Source: Microstegium vimineum
Lineage: Eukaryota; Streptophyta; Magnoliopsida; Poales; Poaceae
Assembly: GCA_022036555.1 (NCBI GenBank)
Contig: CM039129.1
Span: forward strand, 35,990,051-36,054,050
Reading direction: 5' to 3'
Length of the DNA stretch: 64,000 nt
Made by a program: the position numbers and the translations under genes
Notes under the pieces: model-generated
What the model saw: only the letters and a program-made list of their open reading frames with translations
The model's database searches: none
Told to the model about the DNA's origin: nothing
In this document: piece by piece, positions 24,102 to 35,100 of the stretch
Layout of the letters: every line of letters begins with the position of its first letter
Position numbering within the stretch: position 1 is the stretch's first letter

Positions 24102-27100
24102 TTTTTTTTTAGCGTAAAATACAGCAGGGGAAACTCCCACTGTAAGATTTTATAAATAAAAAAGGTAAGAACTGCACAAAGGAACGAACACAACAAAAAC
24201 CACCTAGGAGGCTGAGAGAGGTAGCCAGAAAATTGAGAAAAGAGATCTAAACAAAGGAGGAAAGAAGAACGTTTATCCTCAGACATTCTAAGAGCTTGCA
24301 ATCTAGACTCATCTAAGAAGGAGCATTTCCAAGAGTAGAAAGAAGGCCTTCCTCTATCAAAAATAAAATTGTTTCGATGCTTCCATATGTGTCAGGCAGC
24401 AATGATGAAGATCTCCATGAAGAAGGGATTCTGGTATTGCTGTTTTAACTGCATCATCATTTGGAAGAAACCACTTTGGAAGTTCTAGTGCATATTCAAG
24501 TGATGCCAATAGGCCTGACTGAAAGGGCAACTAAAGAAGAGATGAAAAACAGTTTCCTCAACATTGTGATTACAGAGAACACAATTGTAATTGTTGCCCT
24601 CCAACTTGTGTTTTTTCCTTTTGAGGAGATTCCTTGTGTTCAGCCTATCCTTAATCATGAGCCAGGAGAAGACTTTAAGTTTGTTACAACATTTTGAATC
24701 CCAAATCCATAGGAAAGGGGCAGGAGGCTGAACATTTTTGTAGGGGAAGTTGTAGAATTTAGAGGAAGTATAGTTGTTGCTGCCCCAAATATAGTGCCAG
24801 TAATCTTTTGTGTCCTGTTGGACCTGTATAGTTTGAATATAGTTGTTGTTTGAAAGAAATTGTAACATAGATATCTTCTTATTTTGGCAAAGGTGAAAAG
24901 TCTAGGGAAGTTACTCTGCATGACATTGCCATTCCATACGTCTGACTAGAAAAGAACAGTGGATCCATTCCCAATTTTGCAGTTAGCAATTCCTCTAAAT
25001 AGATCACAAAGCTTCAAAATATACTTCCACCAAAAAGACCCTTTATCGATAGTAGCATGTGGGATGTCACCATTGGAGTAGTGTGCATGCCAAACCAGTT
25101 TGACCCATGGAATTTCCTTCCTATTGTAGAATTTGTCTAGGTGTTTAAGAAGGAGGGTAGAGTTTTGGCTTCTGAGATTGATGATGCCAAGGCCACCTTT
25201 TCTTTTTGGTTTGCTACATTTTTTCCAGGCCACCAAGGGCTTCATTTTCGCATTGCTGTCAGATCCTCTCCAAGGGCAGTGCCTCCTTGCTCTGTCAATA
25301 TATTCTATAACTGAAATAGGCAGCTGAAGAGTATACATAGCATATGTAGGGAGAGATGACAGAACCGAATTCACTAGCTCAAGTCTTTCGGCATGAGATA
25401 GGAAGTTTGAAGTAGCTGTAAGTCTTCGTTCAACTTTGTTCATGATGAATCCAAAGTGTTCTACCCTTGGCTTGGTGGTGCCCAATGGCAGTCCAAGGTA
25501 AGTAAAAGGAAGGGATTCCAGTTTACATCCAAAAACACCAGCAAGTTGATGTGCTTTCTCTGGAGAGAGGTTCAAAGGCACCAAACATGATTTTTTATAG
25601 TTGACCTGAAGTCCAGTTGATTGCGAGAAAGATTCCAACAATCCCTTTAGAGTGAAAAGTTCCATTTGGGAAGCTTTTGTGATGAGAATGGTGTCGTTTG
25701 CATACTGTACAATTGGATATTGAGCTGTCTCATAGGAGGGGATAGGTAATTCAAACAGTCCTTCGTTGTGTCCTGTGTTGATGATGCATTGAAGGAGGTC
25801 TGCAGCCAAAACAAAAAGAAGGGGGGAAAGAGGATCCCCCTGTCTCACCCCACGCCTGCATTGAAAGTGTTTTCCAGGCACTCCATTAAGAAGGATGGAG
25901 GAAGTTCCTGTGTCAAGAATTCTTTGTATCCAATTACACCAAATTTCATCAAAACCTAGTTGTTCCATCATCTTAATGATCACATTATGCTCAATAGTGT
26001 CAAAGGCTTTTGTGAAGTCTAGCTTGAGAATAATGATTTCTTTCTTTGATTGCTGACATTGATGGATATACTCATAGGTCCATGCTAAGCAGTCCTGAAT
26101 TGTCCTGCTCTTAATGAAGCCATACGTGTTGATATGAATGAGAGATGTGATCTTGCCTTGGAGCCTGTTGGCCAACAGTTTTGTGATAATTTTGAGGACA
26201 CAGTTTAAAAGTGAAATGGGCCTCAAGTCATTCACAGTGGTAGGGTTGTTTGTCTTGGGAATGAGAGCGATGAAGGAGTTGTTTATAGATTGCAGGTCTA
26301 GGGTTCCATTGAAAAAATCAAAACAAAGGCTGTAGAAATCTATTTTAATTGTTTCCCAATAACTTTTGATGAAGTACCCATTAAACCCATCTGGTCCTGG
26401 TGCTTTATCCGCAGGCATTTGTTTGATGGCATTATCAATCTCCTCAATTGTGAAGGGCCTGGATAGTTGCCATAAATTGTTGTTGGACCGAACTAGCTGA
26501 TTCAAACTGTATAGCATGTCAGATCTAGTGGTACATCCCATTCTGTGTTTGTATTCTTCAAGTAGCAAAGCAACCTTTTCACTATGCTCACAAACAGACC
26601 TTCCATCTTCAGTTTCCAGCGAAGTGATAGTGTTTATCCTATATCTTTCAGTTGCAGCAACATGGAAATTTTTTTTGCTCTCATCTCCAAATTTAGTCCA
26701 TCTGATGGTATATCTTTTTTTCCAATATTCTTTTTGGTGCTTGAGGAGCTTTAGGATGTGGTTCTTCAGAATCTTTCTAAAGTTGAACTCCTGGAGAAAG
26801 AGGGGCCTTTGTTCTTCTAGTGTGTCTAGGATCTCCAGTGTAGAGTTGCAATTTTTTATCAGGCATCTGAGATTAGAAAGACCTTTACCTCCACTTTTTT
26901 AGAGCAGCCCTTAAAAGTTTGAATTTGGCACTAATTCTAGTGGCACTGTTAGTTGCTGAAACATTGGAATTCCACACAGAGTTTACCAGATCAAAGAAAC
27001 CAGGGTGCTCTACCCAAAAAATTTCAAATCTGAATACTTGAGCTTTTGGAATAGAGCCCACTTGAATCTTGTAGGGAATGTGATCGGAGGTTGGTCTAGC

Positions 27101-27458
27101 CATTGGAAAGAGCAAAGTGTTAGGGAAATCACTGATCCAGTTTGATGTTGTGAACACCCAGTCCATTTGCTCAAGAAGTGGAGCACTTTGCATATTGCTC
27201 CAGGTGAAATTTCTTCCTTTGAGAGGGATCTCAAGTAGGCCCAGATTGCTTATGATTTCATTAAAGATCATCATGTCATTCATATTTGCACTATCTCTAT
27301 TTCTATCAGATATAGATCTGTAGAAGTTGAAATCCCCGGCAAACATCCAGTTCTCATCTGCATTGAGATTGAGGTTGTTGAGCCAGTTAATAAAGTTGTC
27401 CCTTTTTGGTCCTTGGCAGGGCCATAAATGGATGAGAGAGTCCAGGTATCAAATAGAA
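24102..27458 (-). mobile_element. L1-type LINE, 5'-truncated, in intron 5 of the damaged UNC93 copy
   Basis: The poly(A) tail appears as a T-run at 24102-24110 and the 5' break is near 27458. On the minus strand the order is the C-terminal half of an apurinic endonuclease (27346-26885; FAGDFNF, GRNFTWSN), a reverse transcriptase (26568-24946; LDFTKAFDTIEH, GVRQGDPLSPLLF), and a C-terminal zinc-finger-like region (about 24868-24485; NNYNCVLCNHNVEETVFHLF). The catalytic box reads YAND where YADD is expected, so the copy is inactive. Frames are broken between the domains. Only part of the endonuclease is left and ORF1 is absent, which fits target-primed reverse transcription that stopped early. 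A target duplication was not found. Confidence 0.85.
24946..26568 (-). pseudogene. LINE reverse transcriptase remnant (540-residue open frame)
   Basis: The reading frame carries the plant L1 reverse transcriptase core: MPADKAPGPDGFNGYFIK near residue 50, LNCVLKIITKLLANRLQ, LDFTKAFDTIEH, GVRQGDPLSPLLF and YLGLPLG. The metal-binding motif is QYANDT instead of QYADDT; losing one catalytic aspartate should abolish polymerisation. It lies antisense to nothing else and shares orientation with the host UNC93 copy, so a host transcript would carry it as intron. Confidence 0.8.
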
Positions 27459-28446
27459 GTTAATAAAGAAAATTCAGGGCAAAAGAACAGTAAGCGCTGA
27501 TCCATTATTCCATTTGCATGACTAGCAATCCCTTTGTTTCACAATATTTGCCAAGGTGTCAAGGAAGAAATATCAATTTCATGTGGAATATATTTTTCCA
27601 CAAACGCGCATGAGAGGTCAGTATTATTACATTATTTAAAGAAGAGGAAAGGGTGTGAGAACCCTTATAGTTATAGGTACCCCCTCACACACACACTAAG
27701 AATATGCAGGAGAAGTTCACGTGATATTAATCACAATTGGATCATGAGTAGAATGTCCATATTTAATAAAAATAAGCACGGTCAATTTCATTAGATATTC
27801 AATTCTATGCCATTTCAATACATGTGTGCGGAATAAGTATTTTACAACAGCGGCAGTATTTATTAGAAGCCTTTACAATCTTTAGGGTAGTTCTGGTAAT
27901 CGGCTAATCGCTAACATCAGGACAAACTAGAATAGTTAAATATTGGGAAAGTTACATGAAAAATGTTAAATCGACACATGTTCAGCACTGCCACAATCTT
28001 TTGAACACTGGACCAAAAGTCCATAATACTCATGAATCTCAATTCTATTCAAAACATTATACTGAGTGTAAAGAAATTGGTAGTTCCCCCAAAGTCTTTC
28101 CATTGAAAAAAGAAAATAAATTGGCACTTTGGAATTTTCTAACAGGGACTAACCTTTCCATTTCTCAGTAGAGCAAGCGAGAGCAAATTTCCAAGTACCT
28201 ACATAATTCAAATGCAGTACAAAAAAAAATTTGTTGTACCTTATAAGACATGAACACAGAGAAAAACTCGCTGTAGTTATGTTGTGAAGAACAATACTTG
28301 AATCCTCCTGGTGGGCGTGTTTTCAACTAAGAATAGCTCTTAGAACTGTACCTGCGTGCTAGTAATAATTCCCCAAAACTCTCCAGTAAATTTCCCCAAA
28401 GTCGAGCCCTCGGGTAAATCATTGTCTCTTGCATGACTAAGGGCAG

Positions 28447-28515
28447 CCGATGTTAGATATGTTTTTTTGAATGGAATGCAACACGAGGACTTCCCAGGAG
28501 CCGATGTTAGATATG
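28447..28515 (-). mobile_element. LINE-tail insertion within UNC93 exon 4
   Basis: The 15-bp sequence CCGATGTTAGATATG occurs at 28447-28461 and 28501-28515. Between them lie 39 bp starting with TTTTTTTGAATGGAATG. This is a reversed poly(A) tail plus a scrap of 3' end, the product of extreme 5' truncation during target-primed reverse transcription. The 15-bp repeats are the target duplication. The net gain of 54 bp is a multiple of three and has no stop codon, so exon 4 grows from 114 to 168 nt. The intact paralogue at 11825-11938 shows the empty site. Confidence 0.88.
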
Positions 28516-29016
28516 TACCCTGCAGTGATATGAGACGGATGGACTAACATGAAACCATGGAGCAAACTATATAGTTCATGGAAAAATAGAATAGTTACCT
28601 GCCCAACCCAAATGATGGATGCACAAAAACCAATGTACACTGAAGCAGGCACCATTGTGTACCTGACAGATAGTTCAAAGAAAATGGTATATAAAAGTTG
28701 CATGTATCAAAGAAAATGGAAATCCCTGGCAGATTGTTCAGTAGCATACCAACTGAACAATTCTTAAAGCCTGTCAGTCACAAACTGTGATACATACTGA
28801 ATTGGAACACAATTTTGTTAATCTCAACATCCAAGAGAACCTGCTTCCTGACCCAATTTCGTTATTGGCCAGAGGGGGGCAGCATAGCATGCAGAGTGGT
28901 GGAAATCTAACACATAAACTAACTCTATGTCCCAATCATTTCACTGATCTGAATTGTGCGTCCTCTACTGAACATGAACAGTGGTCAGACTGAATGACTG
29001 ATGATGAATCAACATC

Positions 29017-29234
29017 TTTTTTTTTTGAATGGAATGGCAGGAGCTCTGCCTTTCAATTAAGAAGAATAGAATTGGTCTGGTTTATAAGAAAAACCACACC
29101 TGAAAACCTTACATAGGTCCAGATTAAAACACATAAACAATCACAACACTGGAACACTTAATCCTGACGACTAACACACAAGGTAACACAAAAACCAACG
29201 GCATGTCCTCGCTGCCGAGTTGATCACAAGCACC
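29017..29234 (-). mobile_element. Truncated LINE/SINE-like insertion in UNC93 intron 2
   Basis: The 16-bp repeats ATGATGAATCAACATC at 29001-29016 and 29235-29250 flank a 218-bp insert that begins with a T-run (reversed poly(A)), then GAATGGAATGGCAGGAGC. The T-run plus GAATGGAATG start is shared with the exon 4 insertion at 28462, so both come from the same family. Confidence 0.85.
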
Positions 29235-29745
29235 ATGATGAATCAACATCAACATCCATTCCTGAACTTCCCAAGCTAGGAAATTTTATCGAACAGGCTC
29301 CAGGTATCCAAACCAAGATGGACGCACCATGACGGGACGAGGTTGGCGAGGATGAAGAGCACGTAGCCGCTGGTGCCCACGACGAGCGCGCGCTTGGGTC
29401 CCAGCCGCGTCACCATCGGCGACGCGACCACCGAGAAGAGCGTGAAGGAGGTGTAGAGGATCCCAAGCGAGACCGTGCCCAGGTCGCCCTCCTGCACGAC
29501 GAGAAACTGATGAGAAGGAGAGGGGAACCGGAAGAGAGGAGGGAAAGCAGAGAGTGTAGTGTACCGTGTTGACTGTGCTCTCGAGGTTCTGGGCGGCGCT
29601 GTAGGCCGAGAAGACGAAGAGGAAAGCTGCGGATAGGATGTGCACGTCAGCGGCGTGGCTCCGTCGCCTTCCGCCCGCGGCCTGCGTGGGCGCCGCGAGG
29701 AGCGGCGAGCGAGGCGGCGACCTCCTCGTCGCGGTGGCCATCCAT

Positions 29746-31507
29746 AGCTGCCGCTAGCTACCTACTCTGGCCTGTGGGTCGCTTTGAATTGTTTTTCCCG
29801 GCGCGCATGGTCCCATGATGAATGATGATGAAGAGATATCCTCGCTCTGTAAAAAAAAAAGCAATTTCATTTTCGAAAAAAATAAATGATTTAAAGCTTG
29901 ATAAAAAAAATATAAAATACTAACATTTATATCATTAAATTAATTATAAATGTTTTTTCATATTAAATCTAGTTGCTATTCACTGTAAACTTAGTCAAAA
30001 TTTAACTAGTTTATAGCTTGCACAAATCTCATGGCTACATCCTTTTGTGGACACGAAGAAATACTCTCTCCATCCCAAACTATAGTAAATCATACCAAGA
30101 ATTTTGAAAAGTCAAAATATTTTAACTTTGACCAAACATATATATAATAATATAATAACATTATGATGTCAATTAAGTATTATTAGATTTTTTATCAATT
30201 ATAGTTTTATAATATACATATTTGATATCATAGATCTTTATAATTTTTTTATAATGTTGATCAAAGTTAAAATGCTCGGACTCTCTAAGATTCTTAGAAT
30301 GTCTTATAATTTAAGATATATATAGTATAGAATTAATAAAAGAACGTTTCTAGTGAAATACATGGAGTCATACTCAAAGTCTTATATAATTAAAATCATT
30401 TTCATGAAAACATATACTTATATCCAGTATACGTTTAGATTATACTCTTTCCATTTCAAATTATAAGATATTTTGAATTTTTTTATTACATTTGTTTTGC
30501 TATGTATCTAGATAAACATCATGTCTGGAAATATAGTAAAATAAATGTATCAAAAAATCAAAGCGTCTTATAATTTGTAACGAAGGAAGTACTACATATA
30601 CACGAGTCCTTTTCATTAGCTAGAATGTATCTTGTGGATACCAATTATTCCTGTTTATTGTAGACAAATTCAATGGGCCATTCATGCTTTAAACTCCAGA
30701 GCGTGGTTCAAGATTTGATAAAGTGACAAAACCTCGCAAATAAAACTGGCGTATTCAGCTCTTAATGAGGTAGACAACTAAAAGTAGATACCCAATTATA
30801 CGACTCACGTGCTAAGTGCTAGGCACTACATAATCATATGACTCGAGTGCCCTGATATTTTACAGTAAATACACAATCCTCACTACAGCTACAATTATAA
30901 ACGAAGTCAACAATATAAACAATAAACGTAAAAGAATGTAATTATAGGAATCATACTAATCAAGCTAGATTTTGTTTGACCAACTTTATATTAAAGAGTA
31001 TTAACATTTATATCTTTAAATATTTTATTATAAAAATATATTATATAACTAATCTAATGATACTTATTTAATATCACGAATGTTAGTATTTTTTATACAA
31101 ATTTAGTCAAATTTTAAAGTGTTTGACTTCTCAAAAAGTAAGATTTTTTTAGATGAAGGTATTATATTAAACCTGGAAAATCATTAAAGTATTTTTTGCC
31201 TCCACAATCTTGTTCTATTTGAACCTACCAGTTCATGGGTGTGAGTTTATATAGGTAGTAAAGCATGCTTGTTATTAGTCAAAAAACAACTAAATATATC
31301 TGAAAACTTGGCTTACCACTTATTTTATGTATAGCGTGTATAACCTATTTACCATGCATTACTAACCACATATTGTAATAGTCGTATTCATTTCAATGAT
31401 AATATTGTTTTTTTGTGTGGATATAAGAACAAAAACAATTTAGACCTCTTTGGATTTTTTGTTACAAATCCCAAAAAATCTTTACATCCTTCCATATCGA
31501 TAGAGTC
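29746..31507. other. Intergenic DNA between head-to-head UNC93 copy and DapF
   Basis: It is strongly AT-rich with Stowaway-type fragments (TTTGACTTTTCAAAA / TTTGACCAA words) at about 30062-30330 and 30940-31160. No gene was recognised. Confidence 0.5.
30445..30589. mobile_element. Stowaway-type MITE
   Basis: CTCTTTCCATTTCAAATTATAAGA at the left is inverted as TCTTATAATTTGTAACGAAGGAAG at the right. It is flanked by TA on both sides (30443-30444 and 30590-30591), the Tc1/mariner-type target. It is 145 bp and non-coding. Confidence 0.75.
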
Positions 31508-31610
31508 CAGATTTTGGTGAAAAATTGCTCTCCAACAACTCATTTAATTACATCTTAAAATATTACCATCCTTTGTTTCTAGTTTCTCGCTAGATAAAAA
31601 GAAAAAGGGT
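31508..31610. repeat. Dispersed repeat, copy 1 (DapF upstream)
   Basis: It shares GATTTTGGTGAAAAA, GCTCTCCAACA and TTTCTCGCTAG in the same order and spacing with the copy at 34832-34935 in DapF intron 4. Similarity is high over about 100 bp. It is probably part of a non-autonomous transposon; its ends were not defined. Confidence 0.6.
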
Positions 31611-32151
31611 GTGTTTGGATATGACTGGCAGAGTGGCAGGTAGTTGCTCACCCGGCGCTTAAAGTTGCTTGTCTAATTCTTAAGGCTATAGGCTAACACG
31701 TCACGAGAGCAGAGCATGCTCTCTAGAGTGGGAAATTGTTAGATGATGAAAAATGTAAAGTGTGGTTTTATTCAAATCCTTTTCAAACAAGGTTTTTAGA
31801 GGTGAGTTTGAAAAACACTTTTGAAGATACTGTACTAACTATTAGCCTGTTTCCTGCTTTTCCCCCCCTTATTTCCTTATAAAAATAAAGTAAATTATTC
31901 CTGTGAAATTCAGTTAGAATCCTACACTGGCTAACCAAACCCTCATCACACGTCATCATCCGCCAGACAAAACATTTCCACCCATGCCAACCCAGGGTCT
32001 GTGACAGTGGGCCATACTCTCCGCGGACCCATCCCCATTGACCGAAAGGCTCCGCGTAAATTACCCTGACAGCGACCGCGACAGGGACCTCCTCCCTCCC
32101 CCAGTCCGCGAACCGCACGCGCTCCCGCACCCCCTCTAGCCTCTATCGGCC

Positions 32152-35100
32152 ATGTCGCCCGCCGCCGCCACAGCCTTCGCCGCAGTCTCCGTCGCCATCC
32201 CCAACCCTACCGCTCCATCCCGCGTCCGCGTGCGCCTTCCGCTACGCGGGGTCCCCACTGGCCCACGCCGCGCCGTCGCCTCGATGGCCGTGTCCGCGCC
32301 CAGGTCCGGCGCCGCCGCCTCGTTCCTCGAGCGCCGCGAGTCCGAGCGCGCTCTCCACTTCGTCAAGTACCAGGGCCTTGGCAACGACTTCATCATGGTA
32401 CGCGTGTTTCCGCTCCCCGACTCTCCTCATCAGCTATAATTACGCGTCGTGAGGTGTTTATTTGGGGTGAACCGCCGTCGAGAATCCGTGCTGTTTTGAT
32501 TTTGGAAATTGGAATGCTCTGCTATTGACTATACTTTGGTTTTGTTTGCCGATTCCTGTTTCGGTTCGTAGGTGGACAACAGGGATTCGTCGGTGCCGAA
32601 GGTGACGCCGGAGGAGGCCGCGAAGCTGTGCGACCGGAACTTCGGCATTGGCGCCGACGGTGTCATCTTCGTCATGCCTGGGTCCAATGGTGCTGACTAC
32701 ACCATGAGGATCTTCAACTCTGACGGCAGCGAGCCAGAGGTGCGTGTGTCTACCATTTCATCATCACAATACTGAATTCTATAGCACGGTCGTAAATAAA
32801 TGTTATATTTGAGGCCGTCCTAATTCTTATTGGTAGTCATTCTTCTCTGCCACCAAATAGGGCTAAGCTAAGCATAGTGCGATGGAAGGTTAGGGTTACC
32901 ACTTTTCAGTCTCTGCTGCTAAGTCGGTGCAGGTTTTATCATGTGAGCTTTTAATGCAGGAGGAGGAAAAATGTAGATGTGTATTTGTGAGGTTCTTCAA
33001 ATTCTGGTAGATGCAAACTATGGCTTTCAAATCAACTTGCTAGCTTGAGCTCTTATAATCTGCTTAGGTACCAGTTAGGTAGATCGGGACATCTACTAAT
33101 CTAAGCATCATCATAGTATTTTAGGTCACTTGGGTGTATCTTTATTATGTTCACTATTTCACAGGCATACCAGATTTATAGTCTGTATACCATACATGTC
33201 TCACTCTCTAATATGGACTGAGGCTATGTTTTATTCAATTCTGATCTGTAAATTTTGTGTCTTGAATGGTTGTTAACCAATTGAAGTGTCCTCATCTAGG
33301 TTGCCCAGATACGGATACGAGTATCCGATACGATACGTATCGGATACGTGGATACGCACTTTGCTAAAAAACAGTGACACGGGGATACGGCTTGTATATT
33401 TATAAAACTAATAATTCATATATAAATAACTATATAATCATTACATGGGTCCATCTACTCGTAGTAACAAAGATTATTAGTCAAGAAAAAAATAGATCAG
33501 AGAACGTATATAATAAAAAAATTATTATACTGTGCGCATGGAAACAGATTTATGAGACTTAATAATAAAAAGATTATTATACTATACTAATAAAGAAGGG
33601 AAGAGGGAGCGTCTATCCTCTTGCATGGCAGCCTGAGCGGAGTGTTGAGTGCGGCTGCAGGCATCAAGGCGTCGTCAATCAAATATGATGCGGGGGAATC
33701 GAGGAAGTGCTGGCCGCTACGTCACGCACCACGTTGGGCCTTCAGAGGCCGTATCTAATTTGGTTTACACGTGTCCGATACACGTATCTAAGTGAATACG
33801 TATCCAATATGTCCATTACGGCCTGGATACGTATCCGAGGCGTATCCCCGACGTATCCGTATCCGAGACGTGTCAGATACGGGATACGGAGCCCTCCCGA
33901 CATATCCGCGCATCAGAGGTCCTCATGTTTCCAATCCTAAACAAATGGGACAGATAGATATGTTCCTTTTTTTTGGCACTGCTAACTACCAAGTAGAGTA
34001 AAGGAAAAGTAGATATAAATGTCTCACTATGTTTTTTTTCCTTTTCTTTATGTCCAGGTTATGGACAATCAGAAAATGTGTAATACAGTTCGTTAATCTG
34101 AATTGTTCTCATACACTAAATGTTGATCCATTATTTCTTTTTTGGTTTTCAGATGTGTGGTAATGGAGTCCGTTGCTTTGCTCGGTTTATAGCCGAGATC
34201 GAAAATCTACAGGGGACAAATAGGTAATGCATTGCAGCATCACTGTAAAACAGTTAAATGAAATACATAAAAATTACATTCAGGATCTCATGTTATTCTT
34301 TTCCTGATATGGTTTTGAGTGGAATCTGAGTCTAATATTTGTTTTTTGGGCTTCTTTTGATTTTCATCTTCATACGAGTGCTTGAGTTTTGACATGGGCT
34401 TGAAAGCCTATCACATCGCTTCTCCTTTACCCAGGCTTGGGAGTTTGGGAGTTGGGACCATCTATGTTGAACAGTTAGGCATAGTAGTAATTGTTGTTGT
34501 TGAATCTGAGTCTAATATTAATATAGTTCAATAATGCTAGAACTATGATAATATGTCGATGCACCATTCTTTGTTATGGACCCTGAAATTAGTTCTTTAA
34601 ACATTTCAGCTTCACTATTCATACTGGTGCTGGAAAGATCATTCCTGAAATACAAAGTGATGGGCAGGTAAATGCTTTTGTTGTAGGCATTTTGAAATCT
34701 AATAATTGTGATAGCCCCTCTTTAATTCTAGAAGACTATAATCATGCCAAACTAGTTATGTTGCTTGGCCATGAGCAAAGGTAAAAGGAACTCCAAGAGT
34801 TTCGTTATATTCTTTTGAATTGTTAGGAATAGAGATTTTGGTGAAAAAATGCTCTCCAACAGCTTCTTTAATTAGATCTCCAAAATATTGCCATCCTCTT
34901 TTTCTGGTTTCTCGCTAGTTAAAAAGGGAGAGCTCTGTAGAGTGCACACAAGATACAGAGGAACTGTTGGAGGGTGGAAAGGTATAGAGCGATTTTTATT
35001 CAAATGTCTCTCTAGATGAGGATTTAGGGAGTGGTTTAAGTAAGACTCTTCTCTAATGCCTTTTCTTTGATCGCTAATTGTCTGGTAAGGTTTGTTCTCT

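Larger units (their letters stand above)
21616..29745 (-). pseudogene. UNC93-like protein 3 paralogue, damaged
   Basis: All ten exons are present with the same phases as the intact copy: 29565-29741, 29328-29491, 28599-28662, 28352-28519, 28154-28198, 23785-24021, 23607-23697, 22132-22244, 21929-22052 and 21616-21798. Four changes matter. Exon 1 has two overlapping ATGs in different frames (29745 and 29741); only the second leads into the conserved protein. Exon 4 carries a 54-bp in-frame insertion made by a LINE tail and its target duplication. Exon 6 is 237 nt, not 236; the extra base puts a TGA at 23920-23922. Introns 5 and 7 are swollen by a LINE and a GC-rich repeat block. The protein would stop about halfway, before the C-terminal membrane helices, unless splicing removes the break. 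Later exons remain well conserved (GALWGVGDGMLNT, LSPSITLQAM), so the damage is inferred to be fairly recent. Confidence 0.88.
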
